Made by a program: the position numbers and the translations under genes. DNA of 64,000 nt from Heterodera schachtii (lineage: Eukaryota; Nematoda; Chromadorea; Rhabditida; Heteroderidae), in assembly GCA_023374025.1 (NCBI GenBank), contig SIJG01000069.1:646846-710845 (forward strand). Reading direction: 5' to 3'. The notes below the pieces were generated by a model. The model made no database searches and had not been told where the DNA came from. It saw nothing but the letters and a program-made list of their open reading frames with translations. Shown here in pieces: positions 8,498 through 21,198 of the stretch (the stretch's first letter is position 1; the number at the start of each line of letters is the position of its first letter).

Positions 8498-10352
8498 CTA
8501 AAATAATTTTTTATATTGTTTTATCAAGGGCAACACAGGTCTTAACTGATTGATTTACAAAATACATGAACGATTTTTAAATTAGGTTCTAAATGTTTAT
8601 TGGACCAAAAAAAAGAATATCAGAAAACTTAAAAAATAAATAATAAAAATAAAATATTACATTGCTCATTTGGAAAAATTGAGGGCAAACGAGACCAGAT
8701 ATCATGAAAACGTTTCATTTAAAACACAATTGAAAATTAAAAAATACTAAACTAATTAGAGTTGTTGATTTATTAAAAAAATGAAGATTACTTTAGATTG
8801 TTAACCAATAAGAAATATCTTATAACAAATTTTGGTAATAAATAAATTAAGGATATGAATCTAAAAAAAGCCTGATCAAACTATAAATTTAACGTAGAAA
8901 TAAATTTTTAATAATAAATTAGTAAAATTATTCTACATAAATTTATTTAAAATTAAATATTTAAGTTTAAATTAATAGTTCCCTTTTATATAATTTATAA
9001 TATTAAATCTTAGAAAAATAAAATAAAATAAGAATATATATAATTATTTACATTTTATTTATGAAATATCAAACAATAAATTTCATATAATAATTTCTAA
9101 TTTATTTTGACTCCAGAAGAATCATATTAAAAATAACCCCAATTGTTTCTTGGCACTACAATAATGATAAGTACACGCCCAACTAAAGAAAATTAAATAT
9201 AACTTTTTGATATTTCAAAAATATTTTGTTTATTAATTATTTGGATATTTTAAAGAATTTAGCGGTGTGTTGAAAATCAAATTTGAACTGTTTTTAGTTT
9301 TTTTTAAATTTTAAACAATATAATTACTTCGGTTTCTCCTGAAATCATTTAAAAGCTCCCATTCAATTCGCAATTCGCAAAAATACTATATTTATTATTA
9401 AATCTTACATTACTATTTATTCTCATTTAATCAAATTTAATTATTTTATTTAATTATTTTCATTTTTTTTATTTATGTATAATACATGCATGGGGTATAT
9501 ATATATCCATATAACCAATCAAAATGCTTTCTTTTATATATATTATTTTTCTTTTGAATTTTAAAATTTAAAAGTACATTCTTCATCTATTTTAATGTTA
9601 AATTTATAATGAGTAACTGTTTTCTTCTTAAATTGTTTTATTTTGTTTCTAAATTATTGACTAATTTTTCTAAATAAATATTTGAGTGTAATTTTTTTAT
9701 TTTAATTAATATACTTGCCACTTGCGCAGTTAAAAACTGACTCAGATTTGGTGCATTTGCAATATACTTGTATTTGAGAGTATTTTCAAGATTATAACAT
9801 CTATTTTTGTTTATTTTTGTTATTTTTTGTTTTTCTTTCATATAAATTATTTAATTATTTTTCAAATATTAATTTTTTATGTATTTAAAAAAATCATTTT
9901 TAGGTTTTAGAATTTATATGTTTTTATGGTTAAGTAATAACATTCATTACTATTTAAAAAAACCACCCCTTGCTTCCAAGTCTTCATAACTAGTATTACT
10001 CATTGTCTTTATTTGTAAGATTGTCCTTATTTTGAGGGTCCAAATCTTACAAATTTTAAATGTTCTTTTTGTAAGATTTGTCCTTATTTAAGCTCTTTGT
10101 GCTTATTTTAGCCTTATTTTTTAGATTCAGAAAAAATTTAGATTTTAAATGATAATTTTTGAAAGAAATCTTTTTTGAAGCTAATTAATATCCAAAATAT
10201 TACTTTTAGCTTAATTTACTTACTAATATGCGTGGTCAAGTGGGTTGTGTTCTTGGTTATGTTTTTTATTTTATCGTTGGATCAGTTCCCCTCCAAGCAA
10301 TTTTTTTCTTCTAATTTTTCAAAATTAATCCTTTATCGATGGGCATTCAATC
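8498..10352. other. AT-rich gene desert with one hairpin
   Basis: No supportable gene is seen; open frames are short and A/T-driven. One strong hairpin stands out: CAAATCTTACAAA at 10041-10053 pairs with TTTGTAAGATTTG at 10068-10080 across a 14-base loop, with TTGTCCTTATTT copies on both sides. Confidence 0.6.
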
Positions 10353-10360
10353 GTAATTCT

Positions 10361-10642
10361 GGTGTTGGTGATCTCGACAGTGTTGGTTTCGACAGTAAAG
10401 TTTATTTTTTTAAAAGCTTGTTCTAATGGTATAAGTATTGATAAATTTTTAAATTTAAATGATAAGCAAAAAAATCTAATACAAATTTTTTTTTTATTAA
10501 TTACTTAATATAAATTTTGTATGTGCAAATTGTATATTAATATTAATTTGTGTATACAATAAATTATGTAGAAAATTAATTAAAAAGCACTGTCGAAATC
10601 AATCACTGCCGAAATCAACTACTGTCGAAAACACCTGGTACG
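10361..10642. mobile_element. Possible MITE with CGACAGT motif arrays
   Basis: The left end has TCTCGACAGTG and TTTCGACAGTA. The right end has the inverted forms CACTGTCGAAATCA, CACTGCCGAAATCA and ACTGTCGAAAACACC. The 8-mer GTAATTCT flanks both sides (10353-10360 and 10643-10650) and may be a target duplication. The terminal bases themselves do not align perfectly, so the class is uncertain. Confidence 0.5.
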
Positions 10643-10650
10643 GTAATTCT

Positions 10651-13600
10651 AACATTTAAAATCAATATTGTCTTTTTCGACTAAATCTATTAACAAAGTG
10701 CAGTAAAAATTAAATTTTGCAAATATACCTGCTGAGAATACTTTAAACTTAGTTTTCGTTTGTAAATTTGCTTTTGACTTGGATTTATTTATTTCATTTG
10801 GGTGTGTAATCTTTTTATTAGCAATTTTCCAACATACAGTATGTGCTTCAGACTAATGCATAATTTTATTTAATAATTAACTTGAAAATGCTTTATTTGA
10901 ATATAACATTATAATATACACTATTTTTATTTTTTATTATATTTATTTAAAAATTAATTTAAAACATTTACTTGAATAAAATTTTATTAAAAATTAAAAT
11001 TTTGAATTTTTAAAATTGAATTACAAATTCGCTCTTTTTACCCTTCAAATACATGTGGGTCCATATATTATATATGTAGTAAAATTTGCTTTTTCAGTAT
11101 TTTAACTGCTTAATTTTATATAAGAAAGCACATAATTTTCATGGTGCGTTAATTTATTATTAGAAAGCGTTGCTGCTGAGTGGTTCGTGGCAATGACAAT
11201 GAATAGAACTTTAGTTGAGATTTGGAGGCTTGGAGATACTTTCAACATATGCAAGCTAACTTAAAATTGCTGACGGATGGCCTCGTGCTTAAAAACGACG
11301 CTTTTTACTTATATATTGAACTGATAATTAATATTAATTCCAAAAATTTTATTTGAAAAGTCGTTATTCTGTAATAACTGAAAATCTAAATATATATAAA
11401 ATTTCCAATAACAATGAATACGTTTTGGACTTTAAAAATTACAAATAATAAAATTCCAAAAATGGAGACAGTAAAAAAGTTTAGAACTTTTAATGCTTAT
11501 TTATTGTAAAATTGTGAATCAGATAAATTAAGCTTATGTATAATAATTTTAATGAAATTGTAAAAAGAAATCCAACGCAAATACGAAAACTTTTCACAAT
11601 AAAAGATGTTCTAAAATTAAATAAAACGAAATAATATACTGGTATTCAAAAATAGCAAACTTGCCTTAAAATTAACAAATTCTCTTAATTTGTAATTACC
11701 AATAATAAACATTAAGAATAAAATTTAGGCGTCAAGTTTAGTTAAAAACTACCAAAATATTTTAATAAAATATAATAAAAACCGAAAAAAGCCTGAACAC
11801 AATACGGCATCCAAAAGCAACTTCTTCGTATTCAAGATAAAGCTAAATTCAATGTTAAAAATTCAAATTTTTAAGAAACTAACGTTTATTTGCTAAGAAA
11901 TATTTAAAATAAAAATAAATCAGCCTTTAATTCAATAATTATAATAATCCTTTAAGATATTTTTAATTACATAAAAATACTTTTCTTCAACAATATTATT
12001 TCATGTTAAATAGTAAATAGATTTTTAATGGTCCAGATTTTAAAATTTAAAAGTTAAGAATATACTTAAGTACCATGATTCAATTTTAATTTATAAATTT
12101 AATTGTATTTCAACCAAGAGAAAAATTCCATTATAATAGTATTATAAACAAAACTAACAATTTATAAATTATATTAAAAGAATTAAATAAACCGTCATTT
12201 GAAAAATTAAACAGAAGAGCAACAATTGATTTGATAATAAATAATATTTCACCATATGAAAGTTGTTTTAAATATAATTATTAATAATTTTATCATACAG
12301 AGCAGATTAATAAAGTTGGCGAAATAAAATTCCCGAATAAACAATTTCGCAATATGAAGGGAGAGTAATTGACAAATGTTTTCTAAATTTCAAATATTAA
12401 GCTTTTTAGAAATTTTAATAATATTGAAATATTAGATAAACTAACCCTAATGATTAATGATGCAATTTTAGTCTCAAAAAATCCCCGTCATGACGGATTA
12501 CGAAATCCGTAATTTAGAAAATCGCAGTAAATACGGATTACGGATTTCCGTAATTAAAAGTCTAATTACGCCCAAAGATTTAGGAGTAATAATTGGCTAT
12601 AAATTACCTTTTTATAAAAATAGATATAGAGAATTTGATTAATAACTTTAAAAGAATATAAAGGTGATATTAACATATACAAAAATTATTTTCATTTTTA
12701 AAATTTCTTTTTCGATTTAAATAATATTCATATATTTTCTAATTTATTTTAAAAGTCAAAATAAAAATTAAATAAACTAATTGAGAATAAAGTCTCAGCC
12801 GCGCTTGGTAAACTTCTCAATTGACAAGAGCAAAATCATAGACAACTAGAAATTGAATAAAAAAATCGTCAGTAGGAGTTGTGCTTTTTCGCTTTATGAA
12901 AAGCGTGACCTATAGTTACATGAAAAATAATTAATTTGACATATAAATAAAATACCATAAATTATTAAAATACTCTTCTGTATTGCAAATTTATAAAATA
13001 CTAAGTTGAAATAAATATAAGCAGTATTTAAAAAGCCAGTAAATGTTTCTTGAATTGATAATGCCACCCGAATAATTATCATCACTATAATAAAATTAAT
13101 AAAAATAAAATACAAATTCTGTAAACAGATAAGCCTTTATTTTTTTATACATAGATGCTTTATATATTCAATTAAAAATATATACTTAGACGGGGGCAAG
13201 TCATTCTATAATTAAGATTTATTATATTTGGTGTTACTTATTTTTCACTATATTAGGCTCGTAAAATGCATGCACGATAAGACATTTGTATAATTCCATT
13301 ATTTCATCTTATTCAAAATATGGTATAGGATTTTTATTTATTTTTTCCTAATTTTTTGCAATTTTTTCGGATAACAATAATTTTTGATTTTTGCAGCTGT
13401 GACTCTTTTAACATTTTTCAGTAACTTGATGAAGAAATTTTAAAACAAAATAAAATTTTAATGTATTTTTTATTCAATAAAATTATTTTTTATTAAATAA
13501 ATTTTGTATGTTAATAAACTGAAATTAATAAATTTTAAAGAATTTTAATTTAATTTTATATATATTCAAATATATTAAAAATAAGCGTAGGAAAACAGCT

Positions 13601-13925
13601 GCTGATCTATAAGAGATCTCTATAGTCTGCGACATTTTATTTGTTATAATTTAATCGGATTATCATTATTTTCATTTTTATATCAAACGTATAAAAATTT
13701 TTTTAATTTGTTATTCTATCAAAATCATAAACAAATAATTTATCGTTTATACATGAATAATTAATTTTTTACCAACCCTAGTCTTTTTTACTTATATTTA
13801 AATTGATTTATAAATAACCGCATTTAAATTGTTTTAATTTATCTATGGAAATAGCAAACTGCAATCTTTATTAATTTCTTGCTATTTGAATAAATATTCC
13901 ATAAGTTATTTTTGCTTTTTATTTA
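10651..13925. other. AT-rich desert
   Basis: No gene is supported. A short palindromic cluster at about 12490-12560 carries ACGGATTACG and ATTTCCGTAAT in both orientations, perhaps a MITE remnant. A GC-richer patch at 11165-11300 has one interrupted minus-strand frame (KYLQASKSQLKFYS...) that is too weak to call. Confidence 0.5.
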
Positions 13926-14060
13926 TCAAATATTCATGGCAAAAAGTTGCGTAAAATCGTTATTTATTTTCGTCAGTGTGCCTTCCTTTTCGTACGCATC
14001 ATCAGGGAGTATTTGGCGAAAGCTATCGCCTGCTTGAATGTTTTTGTCAATTCCTTTCAT
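13926..14060 (-). CDS. Coding-like 44-aa island, unknown
   Basis: A minus-strand frame from ATG 14060 to TGA 13926 reads MKGIDKNIQAGDSFRQILPD, then DAYEKEGTLTKINNDFTQLF. It is a hydrophilic, balanced composition unlike the A/T-driven frames around it, and the DNA is locally GC-richer. It could be a short gene, a single exon of a decayed gene or a fragment of a repeat. No start context or partner exon was found. Confidence 0.25.
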   Translation of the reverse strand: MKGIDKNIQAGDSFRQILPDDAYEKEGTLTKINNDFTQLFAMNI

Positions 14061-16661
14061 ATCCAATTAATCCTGATTTAAAATCAATAATAGCAAGAAA
14101 TAATACAATAATTATTATAATTATTAAATTTAATAAATTAAAACTTTAAAACATAAAAACGCATACGCTGATTTATTCTTACTTACATATGAACCAAAGA
14201 ATAACAAGAAATTTCAAAAAATTTAAGGAATTAAAATGAGAATGGCTGATTTAGTAAATAAATATACATAAGCAATAGTTATAATTAAATTTTATAAAAC
14301 ATGCATTAATTTTATTATATAAGCAAATTTTCATGAAATTCAATTTATTATCTAATATCTACAAAATTAAAAATCAATCAACTACCTTTCATATAAAAAA
14401 TATAGAATAAATAAGAAGTAACGAAATATCAAATAAAGAAAAATAAATAACAATAATAATTGTTTTGAATAATTCATATTACTCTTATGTATTAATAATA
14501 TATGAATGTAATAATTCTATTAACAAAATCAATACATAAAGGATGAATAATTAATATTAATAAAATACTTCTACAAATTTAACAGAACAATTAATAATTA
14601 TGACAAACAATTTATTTATGTAAAAACATTTTTGAGTGTAATACTCCATTAAGATGAGTTAGAGGCGTCGCTACACACCAAGTGAAAATAAGACAAAAAA
14701 TTGAAAATTAATCAAAGCACATGACAATTATCACATTAGTAAATTAATAGTTATTTCTTATCTTTTCATAAAAAATAAAAGTTTTTGAAGTGAAAATGAT
14801 TGTCAATTTGATTAAAGGCTTTTGAATTAGTAATTTATTTATTATTTCGAGAAATTAAAAATTATAAATCAAAAGAAAATTTCGGTCATTAAGCATTTTA
14901 TGATATTCTATGTTTTGATGACTACTTGAAAAATAATTGATATAATCAAGGAAAACCATATTTATTTTAAGCGAAATATTGAAAAGTCGTTGTTTAGCCA
15001 ATAAAATATTTGTTGATCTCGTTTCTTCACCCTCCACCGATTTCGCTTTCGTAAAATAAAATATAAACATATTTATTTAAGTTATAATTTAGACAACAAA
15101 AATATAAATTACAAATTCAAATAAAATAAAAATACAACAAAATGCAAATGAATCACAAAACGTGGAAAACATGCTCAAAGAAGACAAGTAAAAAAAGCCA
15201 TAATAAAATTAGAATCATTTAAAATAAATTCACAATTAAAAACCTTTTTGCTTTGCTTCTTTTATATACTTTTAATAATGCTTCATTTTGTTTTTTATTA
15301 TATTTTTAATTAATTTTTTATTGCTTTTTTGATTTTAATCTCGTATTGTTCGGATTTTTCAAAACGACTGACAGTTAATTTAGTATGTTTTGAAAGAATA
15401 CTACATAGCCAATTGAAAATTTTGCGCAATAGCATAATTAACGAAATTAATCATTTCATTAACTTTTTTGGTCTCACATTTTTATATTACTTTTTAATTC
15501 TTGTTATTCATAAAAAATTTATTTTGTGTATCATTTCCGTATTGAAAATGCGTGATGATTATTTTTTTAATATACCTCTATTATTATATACAATACTTTC
15601 AGATGTTTTTTTACTTTTCTGTAAAAAATTGTTAACGTGAAGGTCAACAGCATATTGAAGTTGATTGCTAACCAATGTTAGAGCGATAACAAAAAATAGT
15701 AGAAATTATCAATTCTCATTCTTTAATTAACATATTTAGTTTTTAGGTTTTAGCAAATATTACTTGCTGAACTAGTGTGGAATTTCGGGCAGTTTTGTGA
15801 TTTGTCAAGTCCTTCGTTAATTCCAAGTTTTTTTGTGTTTATTTATATTTTTATAGGGTCTTGCTTAAACAAATTATATTTGGTTTTTTTGGAATTTAAA
15901 GTTTTTGTCAATTGCTATTAGACCGGCGAATTAGTCAAAAAAATTTGAGCACAAAAGATTTCTGAAACATATTTTTGCTCAATTATTATTTGTGTAAAAC
16001 AATTAAATGTTCTTAGTATTTATATTTTTTGTATATTAAGTTAACTTATTTATTATTCGGTGGTGACCCAATATTTTTTTTAATGACAACCAAGATTAAT
16101 TGATGTATTTCTTAGTTTCCATTATTGAAATATTTATGATTAATTTATAAGAAATTTGTTTTTTTCCCTTATTTTTCTTTATTACAAATATTGTATTTAT
16201 TGATGGACAAACATTTTCGTTATTCATATTTAGTGTTTTATTATCTTTTAAATAATATAAATATTATTACATTTATGCAATTATAGAAATTAATTTTTAT
16301 TCTTTACTAGTATGATAGAAGACAATTTAGTTTTACAAATCGTTTTATTTAAAACAATATATCTCTTTAGTTAAAAAGGAAACAAATAATCTTTGTCTGA
16401 ATTGCATTTTTATTTTATCACTTTAATTATTGTTTTTAATATTATTGCTTTATTTTTTTATACAATAATTTTTCAATGGAAATTCTTATATTAATTGTTA
16501 ATGCAATTAAAATTATTCATCGATAAGAAATTGAAAACTATCGACTGTCGTTTCGACATGCCAAACTCGCAGCACAGATTAATTTTTTTTTTTTATTCTT
16601 AGATATTCGATATGAGAATATTTTGCTTTCTCAACAATTATTCATTAATTAGGTCTTTTAA
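14061..16661. other. AT-rich desert
   Basis: No gene is supported. The 103-codon frame at 15329-15640 is made of F, I, L, N and K from A/T codons and lacks recognisable domain structure. Confidence 0.5.
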
Positions 16662-17061
16662 GGGCTCCCGGACAATCCGTCAGTGGATAATCCGTCAGTG
16701 GTCATTCCGTCAGTGGACAATCCGTCAGTAAGGAGACAATTCGTCAGTGGGCAATCCGTCAGTAACTAATCCATAAGAAATTTATTTTTAAAACACCCAG
16801 ATTTATTTAAATCATGTGATAATTAATTTATGTTGCTAAAAATCCGAATAAAAAAAATTATGAAATAATCATTTTTAAAAAAATTAAATGATAATTTCTC
16901 AAGATGGTCAATTAATTGAAATATAAAGTAACTATAAAGTTAAGATTCTATAAAAAATGATATTTACCTATTTATATTTAACAATCATTTTCGCAATATA
17001 TTTGATCTTTGCTCAAAAAAATTTGCTGACGAATTGTCCACTGACGGATTGTCCGGACCCC
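16662..17061. mobile_element. MITE with arrays of a TCCGTCAGTGG motif
   Basis: The left end GGGCTCCCGGACAATCCG and the right end CGGATTGTCCGGACCCC form an inverted repeat with a one-base gap. Just inside the left end are six copies of (A)TCCGTCAGT(GG) every 14-20 bases. The right end has two inverted copies (CTGACGAATTGTCC, CTGACGGATTGTCC). The 270-bp middle is featureless AT. A target duplication is unclear (TCTTTTAA versus TTTATAAG). The array resembles subterminal transposase-binding sites. Confidence 0.6.
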
Positions 17062-20000
17062 TTTATAAGAGGGTTTTTATGCAGCTATTAACTGGTTTCG
17101 ATTACATCGCGTCCGAATATAATCTAAATTTTTCTTAGAAGCGCTTGCATAGCTAATGTTAAAATGTTGAAGCTTTAATTTTTTACTTGGTTTTTTAATT
17201 TTATGTTTAATTCAATTAACGTGTATTTATTAGCTTTATATTTATAATTGGTGTTGTTTTATTCTTCATTGATAAATTAATTAATTTTATAATGAATTAT
17301 TTTTTTTATTAATTATATGTATTTTTTATTATTTAATTTTAAATTGTCTTTAATATATTAATTCTGTTCTAATTTGTAAGTACATTATAAGTATCATGGA
17401 CCCTAACTTCAATTTTGTGCAAGGAGTGCAAGGCACCATTTTTAACCACTTTTTCATTTAACTTTGATAATATTCATATGGAAAAAATTCTTTCTACATC
17501 TATAGTATATATAATTGATAAAGATAAAAATCTCATTAAAACATTAAAAAATTTGAAAAAACATTTTCAACTGTTTGGTGTTTTTCCCAAAATAAAATCA
17601 ATAAAAACCAAAATACACCCTTAAGAATCTACCTAAATTTTTTTCAAAAAATATACCCCCTATGAATCGACCCTAATTTTAAAAATATACCTCTAAGAAA
17701 TGAAAAATAAATTTTCAAAAAACTGTCTCAAAATTTATTTATTATTTATTAACTATATTTTTGATTTTAAAAATTACGTGTCACACTTTGCATTATTTGG
17801 TTGCTTTTTGAAGAAAATTTACGATTTTATACCCACTAAATTTGAAAGTTTTTAGCAACAATTTCTCCATTAAGCACACATTTTTGGGGGTTTTTTATAA
17901 CCTAAAACTAACAACAAGCTCAATTTTATTATTACCTGAATAAAATGGCTTATTCAATTTAAGACATTCACATTTATTTTATTTTATTTTATTTTGAATA
18001 AATAAAATCTGCGAAATGTAAGAAAGATTCAATAATGCAATTTAACAATTAAATTCTTTTCAAAAATTTATTTTAGTCAATAATACGATTTATCCCATTT
18101 GATAATTTTAACGAATAAACAATTTTTGAAAAATTTGAGAACGTGAAAAAACACAGAATAATTTTAATATGCTATTTAATATTATTTAAAAAATTTATTA
18201 ATTACTGAATTAATTTTATTAATAATATTGACAAATTTTATATTTCCTAAATAAGAAATGCCTCATAAAACACACAAAAAGAATTGAAAAGAGTTATAAT
18301 ATAAAGAGGATCTCCATTGTGATTAATGGTCAATTCAGATGGTGAACAGCATGATTGCAAATTAGGCAAAATTTCAAATTATAGTGTCAGTTATTTATAT
18401 TCAAAAATTTAATAGCTAATTAAATGAGAAACTATACTTAAATCCATTAATAACAGATAAATAAATAAAATATTTATTCGTCACAATAATGTCATAAACA
18501 CAATACTAATAATTTGTGTTCAACTTTTATTTTATTATTTAGATTACCCACTATAAATTAAGACTTATTTGAATTGAAATAAAAAATTTAAAATAAATAA
18601 TCAAGAAAGCGTATTGACAACTGTAACGAACAAAATTCCAGTGCATTAGATGGAAATGAATTTAGTGCGATAAAAAAAAATTATTTTGATAATGCATACA
18701 AATTTGCAAATTTAATAAAAGAAGGTAGAAATATATTGAAATAATATCGAATGAATAGAAGATAATTTAAAAGGATTAATAATCAGAATATTTACAATAA
18801 TCTTTAAATGTTCAGAAAATAAGCAATTCTAATATTTTGTTTAAAAATCAAGAGTAAATATGAAGAACTTAAAAATAAATTGATGTATATATATATAATT
18901 TTAAAGCACTAAAGTTAAAATTAGAGATTTGGAAAAATATTTTATTTGTAAACACCGGCCCTGGACAATTAATTAATAAAATAGATATAAAATGCTATAA
19001 TAATGACAATTAATTAAATACAATTTTTTATAAATTTGTAACAATAAAAATAATTTATAGATTTTTATTGAGAGAAAATTAAATAAATAAATATTTTTAA
19101 TATTTATATTAATGTACTAAAGTCTCAAAATAAATAAAAACTTAATTGTTAACAACTTAAACTTTGACGATGTCTCACCTAGAAAGCCAAGATAGAAAAT
19201 AAAAAACTCTTTAATTATAACAAAGAATTTAATTGTTTTGGTGAAATTTTTATAATTTACAGAAAAAAAATAAATAAACTGTTTAATTAGGTATTAAGAA
19301 ACAATTTTTTAAACAGAAGATAACCGACAAAAAACCTGTAATAAATATTTATTAAATTTTAGTTTAAATAATAACTCATAATTTAAATTTAACAAAATAT
19401 CTTTTTGTTTTTAATTAATGCATTATTGAAATTTAAGGATTGTTTAATTTAAAGAAAAAATGTTATATGCAAAATGTATAAATCGTGAGCTCTAATTGAT
19501 GGTTACTACCTATTTTAAAATCATTTAAAATAAATACATCATAATATAAAAGAAAATAAATAATTCAAAATATTGTTTTTAAAAATTTTTAATTATTAAA
19601 ACATTATAAAGTATTATAAAATCGATAACAATGCATATTGGTTGTTATTGTATTTTAACATTTATATAATAAAAATTATTATTAAATAAATAATTAAGAA
19701 CACAAAAATATTTACCTTTATTTAAAAAATAAAGTTAAAAAAAATCAAAAAAGCTAAAAATATTTTTTCTTATTGCAAAGGTTATTCTAAACATTAATCA
19801 CGATATAAAATCACAGAACTAAAGAAAGATATAGCTATATTCTGATTGCTAAAACTTTAGGAAAAAATTGTTGTGAACAATTTAAAAAATATTAATTTTT
19901 GAAAGTGTATTATCCATAATGAAGTTTAATAAATTCACTCTATAAATGTTGGATATAAAAAGGATCATCGAAAGACGGAAAATTTAATAAAAAATAATTT

Positions 20001-21120
20001 GTACAAATAAAGATGTAAATATTTAAATAAATATTTGAAAAAGCCTACAAAAACTGAGACTCTCATTGAAGAGAATTAATAAAAAATTTGATATAAATAA
20101 GAAATAAATAAAACAATTTAATTTGTATGCAAATTTGCATTTAATTCGCTAAAATTTATATCATTTTTTTATATGGTTGTAATATTATAACGAATTATTA
20201 ATATTTCCAAAATTATTGAATGCTGCAAACTACTTCTAGTTCATTATTAATTAGCTGAAAGAATAATTTATTAGTTTAATTTAAAAATTTCATTTGACGA
20301 ATAGACTAAAAAAAATTAGATTTATTTCTTACTTGCCTTTTTTATGATTATTCGTACGCGTGGAACGTTTCAATTGCTTTATAGATTTACTTAAATAAAA
20401 AGTTTAAAGTATTTTTGTCACAATACTTTATTAATTTTAGTATCCAGCCTTTTTTAAAAACTCCTCCGCCAAAAAATAATTTATTTTTTTGTTAATTATT
20501 TTCATGATTATTTAGTCAATTTATTTTAGACAAGCGATTTATTTATGATATTTTATGTGTTTCTTAAATAAAGAAGCTTGTTTAAAACATTCCTCAATCG
20601 TGCCCTGCTCTCTGTGAGAATTCAATTTTTCCATTGCTTTTTCCTTTGCCAAAATTTATTATCCGATTAATAGTGCCTTTGTTCTCCAAAGAAATTTTAA
20701 AGGCGCCATCCAACATTTAAGCAAAGAGATTAAAAGTCGGTTTTATAACTATTATGCTTTAAATTTGTAAAGAAATAATATATTCTTTTATCTTTATTTT
20801 TTATATTAAAATACAAACTCCAATATTTCGTAATTTTATTTTATTCAGATAAAAATTTATATTTTTTAATATAATTACTTTTTTTTCTCGTAATTTATTA
20901 GATTAATTAATCAATGCTTCTCCATCAATAACAAGCGAAAAAATAATAAAAGGCAGAGGTTTAGCAACCAGACCAGATTTTAATTTTGATCTATCCAAAA
21001 ATATGTTCTCTTATTTTAAAAGATTAAGGAAGGAGAGAAAGAGATTTATGATATTTTTTCGCGTAAATTTGAATATTTTTCTGACTGCTCAAAAAAATCA
21101 ATCTTTAGGTTGTGTATTTT
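17062..21120. other. AT-rich desert
   Basis: No gene is supported. Near 17605-17700 the motif ATACACCC(C)TAAGAATC occurs in variant copies and also appears near 25280, 38641 and 42415, so it is a dispersed short repeat. The frame at 17415-17624 is in this AT-rich DNA and has no recognisable domain. Confidence 0.45.
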
Positions 21121-21198
21121 CAACTCTCGCCTCTCGTCCCAAAAAACGAGAGGCGAGAGGTGAGAGTCCCAAAAATGGCGAGAGTTGTCCCACCCCTG
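21121..21198. mobile_element. Right-end fragment of an hAT-type element with nested hairpins
   Basis: CTCTCGCCTCTCGT (21124-21137) pairs perfectly with ACGAGAGGCGAGAG (21146-21159). An outer CAACTCTCGC pairs with GCGAGAGTTG at 21178-21187. The stretch ends GTCCCACCCCTG, the same kind of end as the complete element at 59821-60530. No left end or target duplication was found. Confidence 0.5.

Noticed and set aside
8126..8501. ORFs on both strands in the 8.1-8.5 kb MITE
   Set aside because: They are translations of CCCGATCCCGAT repeats.
15329..15640. 103-aa ORF
   Set aside because: AT-driven F/I/L/N/K composition and no recognisable features.
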